From Ichthyophonus hoferi (Eukaryota > Opisthokonta > Ichthyosporea > Ichthyophonida > Ichthyophonidae), in NCBI GenBank assembly GCA_002751075.1, contig NAOQ01000227.1, forward strand, positions 88,076-105,920: a stretch of 17,845 nucleotides of DNA. Reading direction: 5' to 3'. The translations under genes were made by a program, and so were the position numbers. Each line of letters starts with the position of its first letter. Position 1 is the stretch's first letter. Shown here piece by piece: positions 1 to 13,300 of the stretch. The notes under the pieces are model-generated. The model saw only the letters and a list, made by a program, of their open reading frames with translations. It was not told the DNA's origin and did no database searches.

Positions 1-10
1 CACATTTTCA

Positions 11-77
<67 letters not shown>
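11..77. repeat. (TTA)n trinucleotide microsatellite
   Basis: This is an uninterrupted run of the trinucleotide TTA/ATT, about 22 units, directly visible at the left edge. Such perfect runs usually differ in length between individuals. There is no sign that it is transcribed or coding. Confidence 0.97.
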
Positions 78-722
78 GATTTTGATTATTAGTACTAATA
101 ATATTATTATGGTCTTGTAATTTAATTAATAATTCACAATCCCAGATTGGAATGGTCGGATTAATTTCGATAAGCCGCGTTGCGCGGAAGACCCATTTTA
201 AAGTTAACAACCAATATCAGTTTGTTTACGACACCTGAATATCCTTCTCTTTCAAATCCGTATTTTCATCGCAACCTAAATAATTATCTTCGAATTAATG
301 CGCAATTAATGCGTGCTTTAATATTAACCACCTACCATTAGCGGCATTTAATAATTAATGGCTGACTGTTTTCCTACCACAATAAGCGTTAGGATAAGCA
401 TTCAACTGTACCCAATAGTATTAGGCTATACTATGTCGAGTGACCCTATGAGGTGATGACAGAAGAATAGCCTTTAATGGGCCTATTGGGCCAGATGGTA
501 CTGCTAATTATGTCTTGTAATCTAGATTAAGCTCTTAAAATTTTCTTATCAAGCCTATAATCAATAGGGAATAAGTTAATTTAATCAAGCAATAGGATGC
601 TAAACAATGTTTTGGTTTTTTGCAAATGGCCGATAGCTCCGAAAAACACAACATAACTTCTTCCATAGCATTGCCGAAAATATCACATATTTTCTATATT
701 TAACACAAAAAAAAAAGATGAG
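78..722. other. intergenic, no gene recognised
   Basis: This stretch has stops in all frames and no domain, RNA gene or transposon end that I can recognise. It is slightly less AT-rich than the rest of the left half. A run of ten or so A residues at about 708-717 lies just before the leuB-like piece. Confidence 0.5.
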
Positions 723-950
723 ATGTCTTCGGAAATTGAAGCAAATATTGTTGTCCTCTCTGGCGATGTCATTGGGCCCGAGGTCATTGCTGAGGCTATA
801 AAAGTATTAGAAGACGTTGACAAAGGAATGAACAAAAAGTTTCACTTTATACCACACCTTATCGGTGGTTGCTTTGTTGATTTCTATGGTGAGGACTTTG
901 CAGAGTTGAAAAACATTTTGAATTACTTGATGCAAATATATGGGTTATAA
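723..950 (+). pseudogene. 3-isopropylmalate dehydrogenase (LeuB)-like N-terminal fragment
   Basis: The 75-residue reading frame matches the start of 3-isopropylmalate dehydrogenase, the NAD-dependent oxidative decarboxylase of leucine synthesis. Visible signatures are IVVLSGDVIGPEV at residues 9-21 (family form: IVVLPGDGIGPEV), the helix AEAIKVLEDV, and HLIGGCFVDFYGE at 45-57 (family form: HLIGGxxIDxYGE). The family is about 350-370 residues long, so only the first sixth is present. Similarity fades after residue 57 and the frame stops at 950. A different frame just beyond (about 926-955) reads LLDANIWVIS, which may be the next family strand, suggesting a frameshift. The nucleotide-binding and C-terminal halves are not found downstream. 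Animals generally lack leucine synthesis, so this is best read as a relic of transferred microbial DNA. It could also be a first exon whose partners I missed, or a relative in the isocitrate dehydrogenase superfamily, but the HLIGG motif favours LeuB. Confidence 0.7.
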
Positions 951-3916
951 GCTGAATTAGGTTTTGGTTTTTATTTTGTGTTTGAAGCAGCAAGTTAATA
1001 TTTTCCTGGCTTCAAATGGACAGTTTCAATTTTCAAAAGAAGTTGAACAAAACCAAGTCAGGCCTTAAGCTTACCCATTAAGATATCCAGTTGCAAATTA
1101 AGCAGGTTTAACAAAATTAATGCTATAATAATAGCTTGGTAAAACAATATGAAGTGTGGGAGTTTTACTTGTGTTTAGAAATGAGCGTATGTGAGCTGTC
1201 TGCTTGTAAGATACATTGAGCTTTATATATATATTATTAACAATATTAGGGGTGGAAAAAAAGAGAAATCGAAGGGAATTTTGTTTTAATTAATCAATTA
1301 TGTATACTTTAACACATACATATTATTACGATATTGATCTCACGCTGGTTATCCTCTTGCTAAACAAAAATAAAAAATTATTGCGGGACCTCACCGTCTC
1401 TGTATTGGTTGTTGTAGTTTTGCAATTGACAATCGTCTTTTCCTGTCTTTTCCTAAAATTAGCAAATCTAACTCACTCTAGAATGTAAGGCTGCTTCAGA
1501 TGGATATACGAGCATTGTGGTTTCTTCGTCTTGCAATTGTAATTGGGTAATCAATGCTTCAGAATGATAATATTGAAGTAATAATTTTGATGCTTGTAGA
1601 TCAGGCACTACCATATCATTTTGTTTATTTAGGTATCTCCTTGCCTTTAATCAGGTTTGCATGTTTAGAACATAAAGAATGCTAGCTAACACAGATAACT
1701 TTATGGTCGGTTTATTACAAATAATAAGCCACTCAATAAGAATAGTATGCATGTCAAAAAACAATAATATATATATTTAAAATGGGAAACCGATTATGAT
1801 ATTGATTACAATCGGACCCATCATTAAATTAGTCGTCATACTGTTGGTAATAAGCTATTTCACTTACGCTTATAAACTAGGTTCATGCAGTACTGATTTT
1901 TCAATTACTAATAATTAATAATTTGTCGCTTATAGGAAATTCTACAGATACGTAAATTACATAGGATTTATCGTGATTATATGATTGCTTTAAAACATGC
2001 AGCAGATTTAAATTAATGCTATTATATAGTGGAAAGCAATACACACTGAAAACAAGAAAGTTGTAAGATGCATACACATCCTTTCACGTTCAAAATCAGA
2101 AATAATAAATATATTTATTTTATGTTGTATAGCACTATCAGTTGTACTCTTTTTTATTATGTATGACGGATCTGATGATATTGGCTTAACAAGTTGCAAT
2201 ATCAAAAGGTTCCCCAGTATACCCATCAATGATACCGATACATGCAACAAGACATTTTAACGAGAGCCACAAAATTTCCTGTTCTCAATGACTTAAACAT
2301 AAGCACATTATATAATTAGCTCATTGAACAAAATGCTTGTATTTATATTTATTGACTAATGAAATGCCCGTAGTTAATGATACTATGATAGATATGGACT
2401 ATTTACTCGACCAGTTATTTGTACTCATTTATTACCCGAATCTCGGATAAGTCTATCTATCGGTTGGAATTGTATGTGCGTGCATTTCGTATGTGATCTG
2501 ATAATCCCACTTCTAACAAATTGCAAAACCTTTCAATCAATATTTCGTTCATAATTTGTTTTTATATATAAAATAATAGTACTGATAAGAACAGCAATGT
2601 AAGAATTAAATGCTTCAGTTCTGAAAGGGAAAATACGAATGACGTGTTTTTGTACATATTTTCAATGTTATGATATTAGCGAGATAATTACACTAGGCAT
2701 GATTTTATAGAAAACGTTTAAAATTTAGTTTTGTCTAGATATACAAATTTAATTAACACACAATATAAAGAAAATTGTCATTTTAAATTTTGCCGCATGA
2801 ACACAATCTTGTCATCCTAGTCTGTGTAATCGATCAAGATTGAGGCCTATAATTTAATGCCACAATATTTTGCATCTAAGTGGTTACTTATCATATCAAA
2901 CCCTAAAACCGGTCATTGTAAATGCATACATACCAGAGGTCATATTTCTATTCTAGATTTACGAGATAATAAATGAGAGGAAACGAAATAAAAAATACAC
3001 ATATTTAATATATATAAGGTATGATAGTGGTAGAACGTAACCATACATTTGCCACAATGAAGCTGAATAATATCGTGCCAATTAATTTAATTAGAATGAA
3101 AATACTTATTTTGTAATTTTACAAGCGTGATTGAATATTTAAAACTTGCCTTTTTCCCGCATTTTCCTCTACCAGATTACTGATTGATTGGGTGAGTACA
3201 TCTTAAAACGGCGTTATGACCATAAGGCATGCAGTAGCAAAACCATCCCTATATGTAATTATAGTACACCTTTATAGGCACAACGAACTATAGTCGATTG
3301 TTTTATATATTTTACTCGATACATCTCAAAAATAAAAAACAATGTAGAACCCAATTTAATAATTGTAAAGTAAATAACTATTGCTCCTGTGTAAGAGATT
3401 GTCCCCCTGGCGAACATAATGCTTGTCCTACGCCATAGTAACTGAAGTTGCTTCCACTCCATTAGATATAATAACGGAGAAGAGTTCAGAGACTATAATA
3501 ATACTGTCGGCCCAATTTAAATTAAATAGATTTCGTAGATAACTGACCATAAACAATAGAGATTGTAGTTTGTTCAAATAAACCGATAATTCTTTGTTTT
3601 AAAAGTCCTGGAGTTTTAAAAGCGTTGACCCTCAAAATAGTATGTTGTTTATTTGCTTATTTATTTATTTATCTTTCAATATTGACTTTGGCTCATAAAA
3701 CTATTGTTCCAGACCAATTGCAATCTCTGCTGCCCCGACCATGAGATTTAATAGATCTTACAACAAGCAATTGCATTATAGATCGTATATTAACCAATCA
3801 ACTTAAGCTACCATCTGCGATGAAGATGATAGTCATTTTCAACACATGCAATTATCATTATTTACATGCTAGTGCTTTGTTTACAATAGTGCAATCATAT
3901 GTCGACACCCTTTTAT

Positions 3917-3951
<35 letters not shown>

Positions 3952-4128
3952 AGCTTCTTATGTCTAGATAGAAATATAAATACTTTGATATATGATACCT
4001 CTTTACACACATTTTAATTGTGTTATTTCGGCGTAATACTTCTACACTAGTCGGGTTTCTACAAAGCAAAAATAACATTTAATAGATTTTAGTACACTTT
4101 ACCAACAAATGATATCTCTATTTCTGAT
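951..4128. other. long intergenic stretch, no gene recognised
   Basis: About 3.2 kb of AT-rich sequence with only short open frames on either strand. None shows a domain signature, compositional shift or convincing splice-site pairing. I see no tRNA, rRNA or transposon termini. It holds minor simple repeats: TTTA units near 3655-3675 and a (TA)n run at about 3919-3948. The stretch before 4201 presumably carries the promoter of the following gene. Confidence 0.5.
3919..3948. repeat. (TA)n microsatellite
   Basis: A run of about 15 TA dinucleotides. It produces spurious Ile-Tyr open frames on both strands, which should not be read as genes. Confidence 0.9.
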
Positions 4129-4138
4129 ATTATAAATA
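4129..4138 (+). promoter_or_regulatory. possible TATA box
   Basis: The sequence TATTATAAATATA lies about 65 bases before the predicted start codon at 4201. That spacing would suit a TATA element with a short 5' leader. In DNA this AT-rich such words are common by chance, so this is only a candidate. Confidence 0.25.
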
Positions 4139-4200
4139 TACATAGCTATAGAAATATTTGATTAAAAAACATTTAGTTTAGTAAAATACAAGGGAGTGAG

Positions 4201-4383
4201 ATGGTCTTCGCAATGAGGACCGTAAGATATGGCAGGCTCGCCACATCTAGTTATTTTTGCTGCATTGTTGTGTTTATTTCTGTCTCTGTACTTTGTACGC
4301 AGATTCAAACTACAAACGCACAGAATGTTGCAAAGATATGGAAAAGATATGTCGCTTCAAGATTAGCAGGAAATATTTCGGAG
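4201..4383 (+). CDS. exon 1: signal peptide
   Basis: Encodes residues 1-61, starting at ATG in a GGGAGTGAG-ATG-G context. A basic N-region (RTVRYGR) is followed by the hydrophobic core YFCCIVVFISVSVLC at 18-32. A plausible signal-peptidase site lies near T38-N-A40/Q41. The mature start NVAKIWKRYVASRL looks like an amphipathic helix, and N58-I-S is an N-glycosylation sequon. Ends in phase 0 at the donor GAG/GTACGC. Confidence 0.8.
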
Positions 4384-7300
4384 GTACGCTGATGATACTT
4401 AGTGAATCCCTGTTGTTTTGAAATCATTTCTTGGAGACTATAGGTCATACCTATATATCTAAAATTATTTTTTGTGTATGTGCAGGCACAGGTATTTTTG
4501 TTGTATCTTAATATTTATCATATGGTTGTCATTTTTGCATGCGTATACATAATAATTATTTTGTGTTACCTTTACTCCTTTTTTAGAGATTACGTACAAT
4601 AACAATACGGCAATATATTTGTGTACGTGCAATTATATTAATGTGTATGAGAAAAATCCAAATATTTGTTTTTTAGTAGAATAACTTATTGGGTAAGGTT
4701 TAAGTCAATAAACCTTTAAAACAAAAATAAACAGTAATACATATATTAACCTCAACGAAATCACTCTCCATTGCCTTTACCTAACAACTGGGCACATTAA
4801 TAATTGTTAGATATAAGTAAAGACAGGGTCGATCCCTGTGAATTTTATTCATTAATAATTGAAAGAATGTTAAACCAAAGGATGTTTTAGCAGTTTTGGC
4901 ATGTACCTTGCATACATAAAGTAAAAATAGATGAATAGTTAAAAATGTGAATATATAAAAACTACACGGGTATATTCAATTTTTAATCAATGAAAATGAC
5001 AGAAATGTGTCTGATTAAATGTACACGAAAGCACAACATCTCCAAAATAATTTTATTTGTTTTTTATTATTATATCAATGTCTTACTTAAAATTATTAAA
5101 TTGCTTTGATTAGCAACTATTATCTATATCCTATCAGCATTTATATAAAAATACGAGTATGCAAAATTTGTTCCTTGATTTTTTCGCTAATATTAACAGA
5201 TTAATTCAAACCTTTATTTAATCACTCTCTATCCGGGTACTAATAGTATTTTTTACATTATAATGTTTAAGTTTATATCTGATATTAAGATAAGTTTGAT
5301 ACAAACATTCAATTTAACATGTAATATATCTGATTAAAAGAGTTTGGCAACAAACCATTTGTGTTTATTAACTTTATATAATATTAAAATGCATGCATAT
5401 ATGCATACCATCATACATACATAAACTACATACGTGCAAATAGGATCTCCCAGATTTTTCATTCGCTGGATATAAGTTCCAGGACACCCCAATCCCTAAA
5501 GTTACTGGCCCAATCTTTGATGTAACCAATTATGGCTGCCAATCGGATATGTTGACCTTCTGTGACACTGGGGTAATTATACTCAATCATAAGTAATGTT
5601 TCATCAGATTAAAATAATTTATTGTGGTGAGGATAAAACGAATAGCCTTACATTGTTAGGTAGATATATTATTGCAGTGAATAGATAGATAGAAAAATAT
5701 ACAGTTGCAACATGTGTAGTAATAAAATGTAAACTAACTGTATCTAAATATGGTCACTGGTATTGATGGTAATAGAAAACAAAACATTCCATCTACCTAA
5801 ACAATCAACCCAATTAACCCAATCAACCATGTAAAATAGATTTGGTATAGTATAATGCTATGTTGCAACTTTAGATTGTTGTTCCCATTTATTTACAGCA
5901 ATAAAATGTATGCATACTAGCAATATTATTTATTTTACACTCAACAAAATAACTTTATGCTAACTTAGTAGATACCCTACAAAGAAAATAATATATAAAC
6001 TAATGTATATATTTGTATACTATACCTGTGCTTATATATCTTAAAATGTCGTTGTGTTCTCTATTTGCTGATATTGATAATTGACAGTTATTAAAGTAGC
6101 CAATTGTATTATAAATCCCATAACACAATCTAACCACGCTAAATCCTTGCTTTTATCAATTATGCACATTAATTAACTATTGATTTATGACACTTCGTTT
6201 ATGTTACTATCCTTTCAAGTCAATCCGTTAATATTAGGGTATAATGTTATTTATATAAAAACTGTTGGAAATAGGTAGAGTCATGCTCGGTTCATGTGAT
6301 ATATCCTCGTTATAGTTTTATTTTATGATATATCGGGCTATGGTTTGGCATTGCAAGACAGTATTATGCTACATTATACTATAGTATGGGAATACCTTGG
6401 CATGGGGACTATTATATTGTATAATATGTTAATGCATGATACGGTAGGGTATTGTATAGTGTAGTATAATATAGTATTCTTTGGTAGGTTATATTCTGAT
6501 ATAGTATGGTATAGTACGGTAGAAGTTGTTATTGTATGGTATAATGTAGGATAGCATTATAAGGTATAGTATTGTATTGTTTATAATAATACTAAATGAT
6601 ATATTATAATAGTATAATATAGTAAGGTATTGCATATTTCTTTAGCATTACACCTATATAAACAAATATACAACTTTAATAAATATTCACTATTAACACC
6701 AACCAATTAGCTTGAAAAGATAAACAAGTTAAAATGCTTTATCTCATTCTACTATTACGTTTTCCTGTTTATAGTTCCGAGCAGCAATTGCAGCGGCCCA
6801 GAAAAATAAAGGCGGGGTAGTGTACTTCCCTCCTGGAAAATATAAATTAGCAGACACCAATAACAAACGAGATACCCACAATGCGTGGTTTTTAATTGAA
6901 AGCAGCAATATCATCATTAGAGGAGCAGGGTAAGTTTTTATCTTATTCCTGCTGTGTTTGTAGTTTTAGCAAGCATAAAATACATTATATTTACCAGAAA
7001 ATATAGTAAATCAACAAAAAATATTAATAAATATTTAAAGAATTACTAACGTCTTAAAGTTTTAGGAATATTGTATAGAAATTGACATAGGAATTGTTTT
7101 TACAAATTAATTAAGCTTTAAAAGCCAGGTTATCCAATATTTTATTTGTTCTTAAGGGTTATGTGTGTATGTATGTGTTACATCCTTTTCCGGGTAAATT
7201 AATTAGTAATTAGTGACATCATTAAGCTATTCTCTATTCACTATAAACATGCATAGGAATGGATAATTAGAAACTATGGTAACTGGATGGTATGACGTGA

Positions 7301-10300
7301 ATTTGTTCTAGAGAATCATATTGATATTAGGTAGAAATGACCTAACATTGGATTCACAAAAGAAAATATCTTTTGGTATATCACATGAGCCGATTGTCTT
7401 GTGTACATTCGTACGTACATAGATATAAAATGTATTTTAATACTAATTTTATTTTTCAATTGGTCATTAATGTTATTAGCTAATTTGTTTTCCTTTTTTT
7501 ACTGTATTTATTAATATATTATTCCAAGTTAAGGTAGAATGGTGTACAGTATGATTGCAAATTATATTATAATATTTAATTAAGTGTGATGAAAGACCTA
7601 TGACTACGCATTTAATAACAAAATCTTTTATATAATTCAGTTATTGGCTAAGACATAGTAGCTTATTGCAATCTTTGCATCCATTAGATAATATTTATAA
7701 ACCAATCATTATACAGAAGATCTATTAGGACAAATTATATCTAAACCACTAATATATTAAAATCAATCATTAACTGAAGGTTTTATCTGTGTTACAGTGA
7801 CGATTACGTATATATATTATACATACACAGTATATTAAGTCAAGTAAATCTGCATGAGAACAATTGCATCTAGCATCTGTTGTGTGGTGTTGTATTACAT
7901 TATATTATGTTGCGTTATTTTATATTATCTTACATTATAATGTCCTATATTATGGTTATATGAATACGTGGGATCGTGTTTGTATAGGCCACGAGTGATG
8001 TTATAAACCGCTTAAGGTAGAAATAATAAGCCGTCAGAGACCTTCCGTACAGTACATGGAGTTAATTATATTGGTAACATGCTATAGGTTGCTTAACATA
8101 GGAAAATAAAGTGGATAATCGACAAATATAATATGAAAAAATGCAATATTTTGAATGCACATAATATATATCATAGGAAAAAAGCAACAAAAAACAAGGA
8201 ATTGCAACATAGAAATAGAATAAAACAAAAGAAATAATAGGGAAAGAACAAGAGATTATAATTAAAACATTAATATATATATGACAAGTAAACTTTATAA
8301 TAACATAAAATGCTAACACACGATCAACGGGGTATAGTGCTGGGAAAACAGAACTCTATTTTAAGAAAGACGGTAGTAGTATGACTGTATTCTACTTATA
8401 TTTTCAGGTATGTAGGTATATTTACACGAGTCAGAAATTAAGGTCTCACTTTTTCCGCAAATTGCATTAGGCCTTATGGATATCATGAGCGATAGAACTG
8501 TGACAGTAACCCAGATATATATTTATAATCACTCTTATACTCATAGTGTGAATAAATACATATTTGAGAATTTAGAAACTACTATAAGTACAACAATATC
8601 CATATAGTATTACTTTGTTTGTTCTATGAAGTGTGTGTATCTATCTGTCTAACTATAGATATATCAGATTGCATGGGACCTGTTCATGATCTAACGTAAT
8701 TGATTAATAACTGTTCTCTACACTTAATTGGTTAAGTTAATACACATAAGTTCTAGACAGAACTAATAGAATTTTTTAGAGAGATTACTCATTCATGGCC
8801 TGACTATTGACCAATCATACTTAGATTCCAAAGGATTTTCCTAAGCTTATATGACAATTACTATTAGAATACTTAAACATAGATCAATATATAGCCACGT
8901 CATTTACATTTGTCCATCTGCCTATAATCCTACCCAACATTATAAAATGCATTCTATATATTCTTATATCTATATATTATATTACATTTAGTTTTAAATT
9001 TTTCAAATTTTGTTTTAACAAAATAGCATTGATTTATTGTTTTTTTTTTTGTAATTAATTGTAATTAATTGTAATTAAGTAATTAATCATCTGTCTGGTT
9101 CTAAAACAAAACTATATATGGGCCCATTAAGAGCTAAGCCATCTTATGCGCCACCTTACACAGAGCTCTAAGGGATTAAGCAGTACCGTTACCTATCTTA
9201 CTCATGACGTCACAGCCGGATCAGACCAAATGGCGTTTGAAAGTACCACTGGGTTTAGTGTTGGGGACTGTTTCCAGATTAGATATAGAGATGATCAAGC
9301 CAGGATAAACCAGTTTTTTCCAATGGGAACAGGCGATCTATGGACCCAGATTAATAGCCATGGCCCAGAGACGAGGACACCGCACTGTATTAAGGCTATA
9401 AATGGAAATATTGTTACTACTATAGCACCACAATTGATTAAGGTAGTTTTCATTGGTTGGGTAAATTCACTGGAATGTACTGTCCTGTTTTGATTGGGCA
9501 AGTTTTGTATATTATTGACTAGGAGGTTTTACTGGATATGCATGAATTTTAATATCATTAAACATTGGATGTGGATATATGAATACATATGTTTACATAA
9601 ATTTAAGTTATATTTTTACCTTTAAACCTATCAATGAGCTAGAATAATGTGTTTTAATTGATATATATATTATTTTAATGTAATGAATGAATCCTATGGG
9701 ATATAGATATATATATATGAATCATATTTTAAGACATGGCTATATACAAATGAGTCTATTGGATATTAAAATAATTAAAACAACCTTGATTGTATATTTG
9801 TCAATAGTTTTTCTGATATGATATATAGCCTATACATGGTAACAAATTATGAATAAACCAATCACAAAACAATATATATTAGTACTTCGGTTTGAAAACA
9901 TTTATATAAAGTATACAAATATACATGAGCTTACATAAATACACCAATATTTATAAAGCCTAGTATACAGTGTACAAATATAATCTGCTACATAATGTAA
10001 GCACTAATTAAACTAATATTCAAGTTTATCAAATATTCCGGAAAAAAAAAAGGTAGTATTTTCTTGGCCTTAAACATTTGAAATCTAATTGCATATGTTT
10101 ACTTTTCAGTACAATACTCATCCGATTCTTACTGTATATCTATCAACACTATTATGCACAATAGATAGTAATAAACAATATACTTACAGTGCAATAACTC
10201 CATTGTTGAAAATAATAATGTCTCATGTATAGTATAAATAGATTATTAATTTTAATAAATATTTTCTATATATACTAACCAATTCCCATCGTACCTGCAG

Positions 10301-13300
10301 CTTAAGCGAGTGCAGAAGAGGTTTTCTATTACAAAATTTAGTCCAATCACTAACTGTGGATTAGAAGCGATGACCATATCTTGTATGTATTGTAGTTATA
10401 TTATTCGTAAATACAATACAGTGCAAGACAATACTGCATAACATAATACAATATAACATAATACAATATAATATAACATAATACAATATAACATAATACA
10501 ATATAATATAATAAAATATACTACAATACAGTGCAAGACAATACCATGTAACCCATTAAACACCAATCCACAGCGGCATGGAAAGAGTTTAGAGGCGATT
10601 TTTCGCATGGTGCTAGCGCTACGATGAATTATGTAAGTTGCTTCTATAATTTTACATTCCTCTACACAAATATATATATATTCCTTCATATGATTAATAT
10701 TTAATATTCTCATAGTTATAAATGTTTACTAATAATATTCAAACTTTATGTTTATATTAAGGTTATGATTGGTTGAGTTAATATATATATCTATCGTAAA
10801 GATAAGTAAAAGAAAGAGGGGTAGTGATAAACGTTTAAAATCATACAACTAAATTAAAAGTCCCCTCTTATTGGACTACTGCTACTACTATTTAAACTAC
10901 CAACCAGACTCACGGTTTAACGTAATATATAACACATTAACCCACTATTATCATAGGGCTGGAATATAGTGTATATGCGGTATGTGAAAGATTCTTGGAT
11001 TCAAGAGGTCGAGTTCAACAGTGTCAGTGAAACAGCCTGGGTAGATACCTGCATTGCACTGGAGTTTCGTGCCAACCGCTATGTAAGTATAAGTATATAG
11101 TATACGGTGTATGGTATAGGGCATAGGGTATAGGGTATAGGGTATAGAGTATGTTAGGAAGTGTAGGCTTGTTGTTTATTCTGTTTCCTTGGGTCTACCT
11201 TAACTTTCCTTTTTCTGTTGCATTTGCAATAGTATGTCAGTAATATATAAGGTAATAATGCAACCTATATAAATGTTCTGGTACTATATAAGGTTAATAG
11301 TAATACTATAGACAACTGTTGCCACAGTATTGGGCAAACTAGTAATAATGAATATATAAGGTTATTAGTGATATTATGTAAAACTAATAGTGATCCTATA
11401 TAAGGCTATTAATGATACTATATATGGCTATTAGTAATAATATATAAGGCTATTAGTGATACTGTATAAGGTTGGTCTTATATATATATATATATCTTGG
11501 ACTATATAGTCATAAAGGTGTAGAGTAAATTTAATTAATTAATTATCAACTCTGGGCCAATCAAGTGTACTAAAAGTAAATGCTATTAACTGCTATATAT
11601 GGTATGTAGCTCATTTTGTATTACCTCTTCATTTTAAGGTGTACCGTATAATGTGTAGCAGCCAATAAAAAAACAGATTTATTTATAATTGTTTTTTTTT
11701 TTAAATTTAATATTTTAAAATCTATTAATATGTGTTTAAAACTTACTCCTCTGCTATTTAAACAGTTATTGGACCATTGCATTATAGTAGTTAAACATAG
11801 TGACAATAGTATTTTGATATGCACTCACAGTTTTGTATTAAAACTACCCTGATATCTACCCTCGGTCCTTGCAGCCTTTTGCTACACCATACCATATTCT
11901 ACTGTATCCTAACATACTATATCATATCTTACCATATCCTACTATATCTTACTATGTTCTACCCTATCCTACCATATCCTACCCTATTACACCTTACAGA
12001 ACACAGGCAAGCCAGGGCACTGTGGGGTCAACGTACGTAGATCGTACGGTGTGTTATCAGTGGAGAATGATCTGGCCAATATGTGGCATGGCCCTGGAAC
12101 TGCCTACTGGAATCAGAATGCAGTATTTCTAAGGGATAAAATGGGAATCAATCAGAGGATGGATATGCATGCAGGATCTCCCCACACTACACTGATAGAC
12201 AACGTGCAAGGAGGCACGTACTGGGGTAATGGCGGTCATGTCAAAGCCTACCCTAACCATGGCATCAACTACGTCTCCTGGAACTTCCAGCATAGGTATG
12301 TGTATGTGTTTGTGTATGAATAGTTACTTATTATATGCCCAAACATGTTATTACATCCTACATGAAAAGTGGTGGTTCACGATGAAAACCATCGTCAATC
12401 GTCAATACACCTGGCTTTACTGCCAAATTAACTGTTGGTTGTAGTCCAATCAGACTTGTTTCAATGACATCATTACTACATCTACAGGGCTTCCTCTAAT
12501 AGTGGTAAGACAAGGATGTATAATTTCTGGCAGCGGAAAGGAAGAGGACCTAATAACTTTTATATGCCGGTTATTATTGGTACATATAATGACCCTGTAA
12601 AGTTTATGCCTGAGACTGTCCAATTGGTAGAAAGTCTGGGAGCACCTGTTTTGGTAAGGAATGGCCATGAATAATTGAATAAAAAGAGGGAGGATAATTT
12701 GGAAGGTAATAGGGTAAAGAGACTAAAGAGAATAACCAAATAGAAGATAAAGGAGAGAGAGAGAGTAGATCAGGACAGTGGACATGCATTTGATTCGATA
12801 ATACTGTAATATTATTAATAGTGAATAGGCATTATATTGGTTAATATTATAATATTAATAGCCCATTGAATTGAATTAATTAGATTGGTAATAGTATCAT
12901 ACAAATACTAGCCATCCGGCTATATATATTCATTGGATAATACAATAATTTTATTTTTATTTTTAATACTAATTACTAATTACTAATTAACATATTATTA
13001 TAATTAGCCTCCATCTCTATTTGAGGCCCAGGTAGCCTTTCGTAAAACAGGCTATAAATACGATCCATACACCAGTGGTCCTGATACCCCAGAATGTATC
13101 TGTGATTGGTCAGAATGGGTGGGCACCTGTAATGGCGGCTTTGGAGTTCAAAGAAAAACTCTCATTTGGTCAGTAAGCATCTTGCTATATAATAAATTTA
13201 ATTCTAGTTTGTTATTGATTTATTAATGTAGCAAAAATATTTGATTGGTGAATTAAAACTGTCATTTATTAAATTTTATTTGTATTTAAGTAAAATAGTT

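Larger units (their letters stand above)
6930..9138 (+). other. intron 3 (longest)
   Basis: A 2209-base phase-2 intron. The acceptor has an unusually poor pyrimidine tract (ATTAAGAGCTAAG), but it is the only nearby AG that keeps the frame open. I searched by eye for a further small exon carrying the residues the family usually has after RGAG and found none that fits phase and content. It contains 5-base repeats at 7890-7960 and a 10-base repeat at 9051-9087. Confidence 0.6.
11083..11999 (+). other. intron 7, repeat-flanked
   Basis: A 917-base phase-0 intron. It opens with a GTATAGGG-type tract (11090-11155), contains a 22-base minisatellite (11350-11480), and ends in a CCTAT/CCATA tract (11885-11993) that forms its pyrimidine-rich acceptor region. 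Confidence 0.8.

Noticed and set aside
1020-1125. Possible further leuB remnants (strings such as SGLKLTH and DIQLQIKQ)
   Set aside because: The resemblance to the family's GLLxLRKxLxLYANxRP segment is too weak and interrupted to support.
2008-2250. Minus-strand 80-residue frame with GILGNLLIL, like the first membrane segment of rhodopsin-type receptors
   Set aside because: Only that short hydrophobic string matches. The second segment, loop motifs and any continuation are missing, and flanking frames are closed. Chance hydrophobic reading of AT-rich DNA is more likely.
3259-3462. Minus-strand 67-residue open frame
   Set aside because: No recognisable motif, no splice partners and ordinary AT-rich composition.
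8062-8319. Minus-strand 85-residue Ile/Phe/Tyr-rich frame
   Set aside because: Lies inside intron 3 and its composition is what random AT-rich DNA gives. It is not a convincing membrane protein.
8400-8450. Acceptor-like TTATATTTTCAG with possible small exon in intron 3
   Set aside because: In the required phase it reads GYVGIFTRVRN then stops, shows no family resemblance and lacks a donor before the stop.
10396-10713. Minus-strand frame with runs of VLCYIVLCYI
   Set aside because: The periodic residues come from translating the 5-base repeat of intron 5 and overlap exon 6 on the other strand.
11819-12040. Plus-strand frames rich in YHILLYP
   Set aside because: These are translations of the CCATATCCTA repeat before exon 8, in frames other than the true exon frame.
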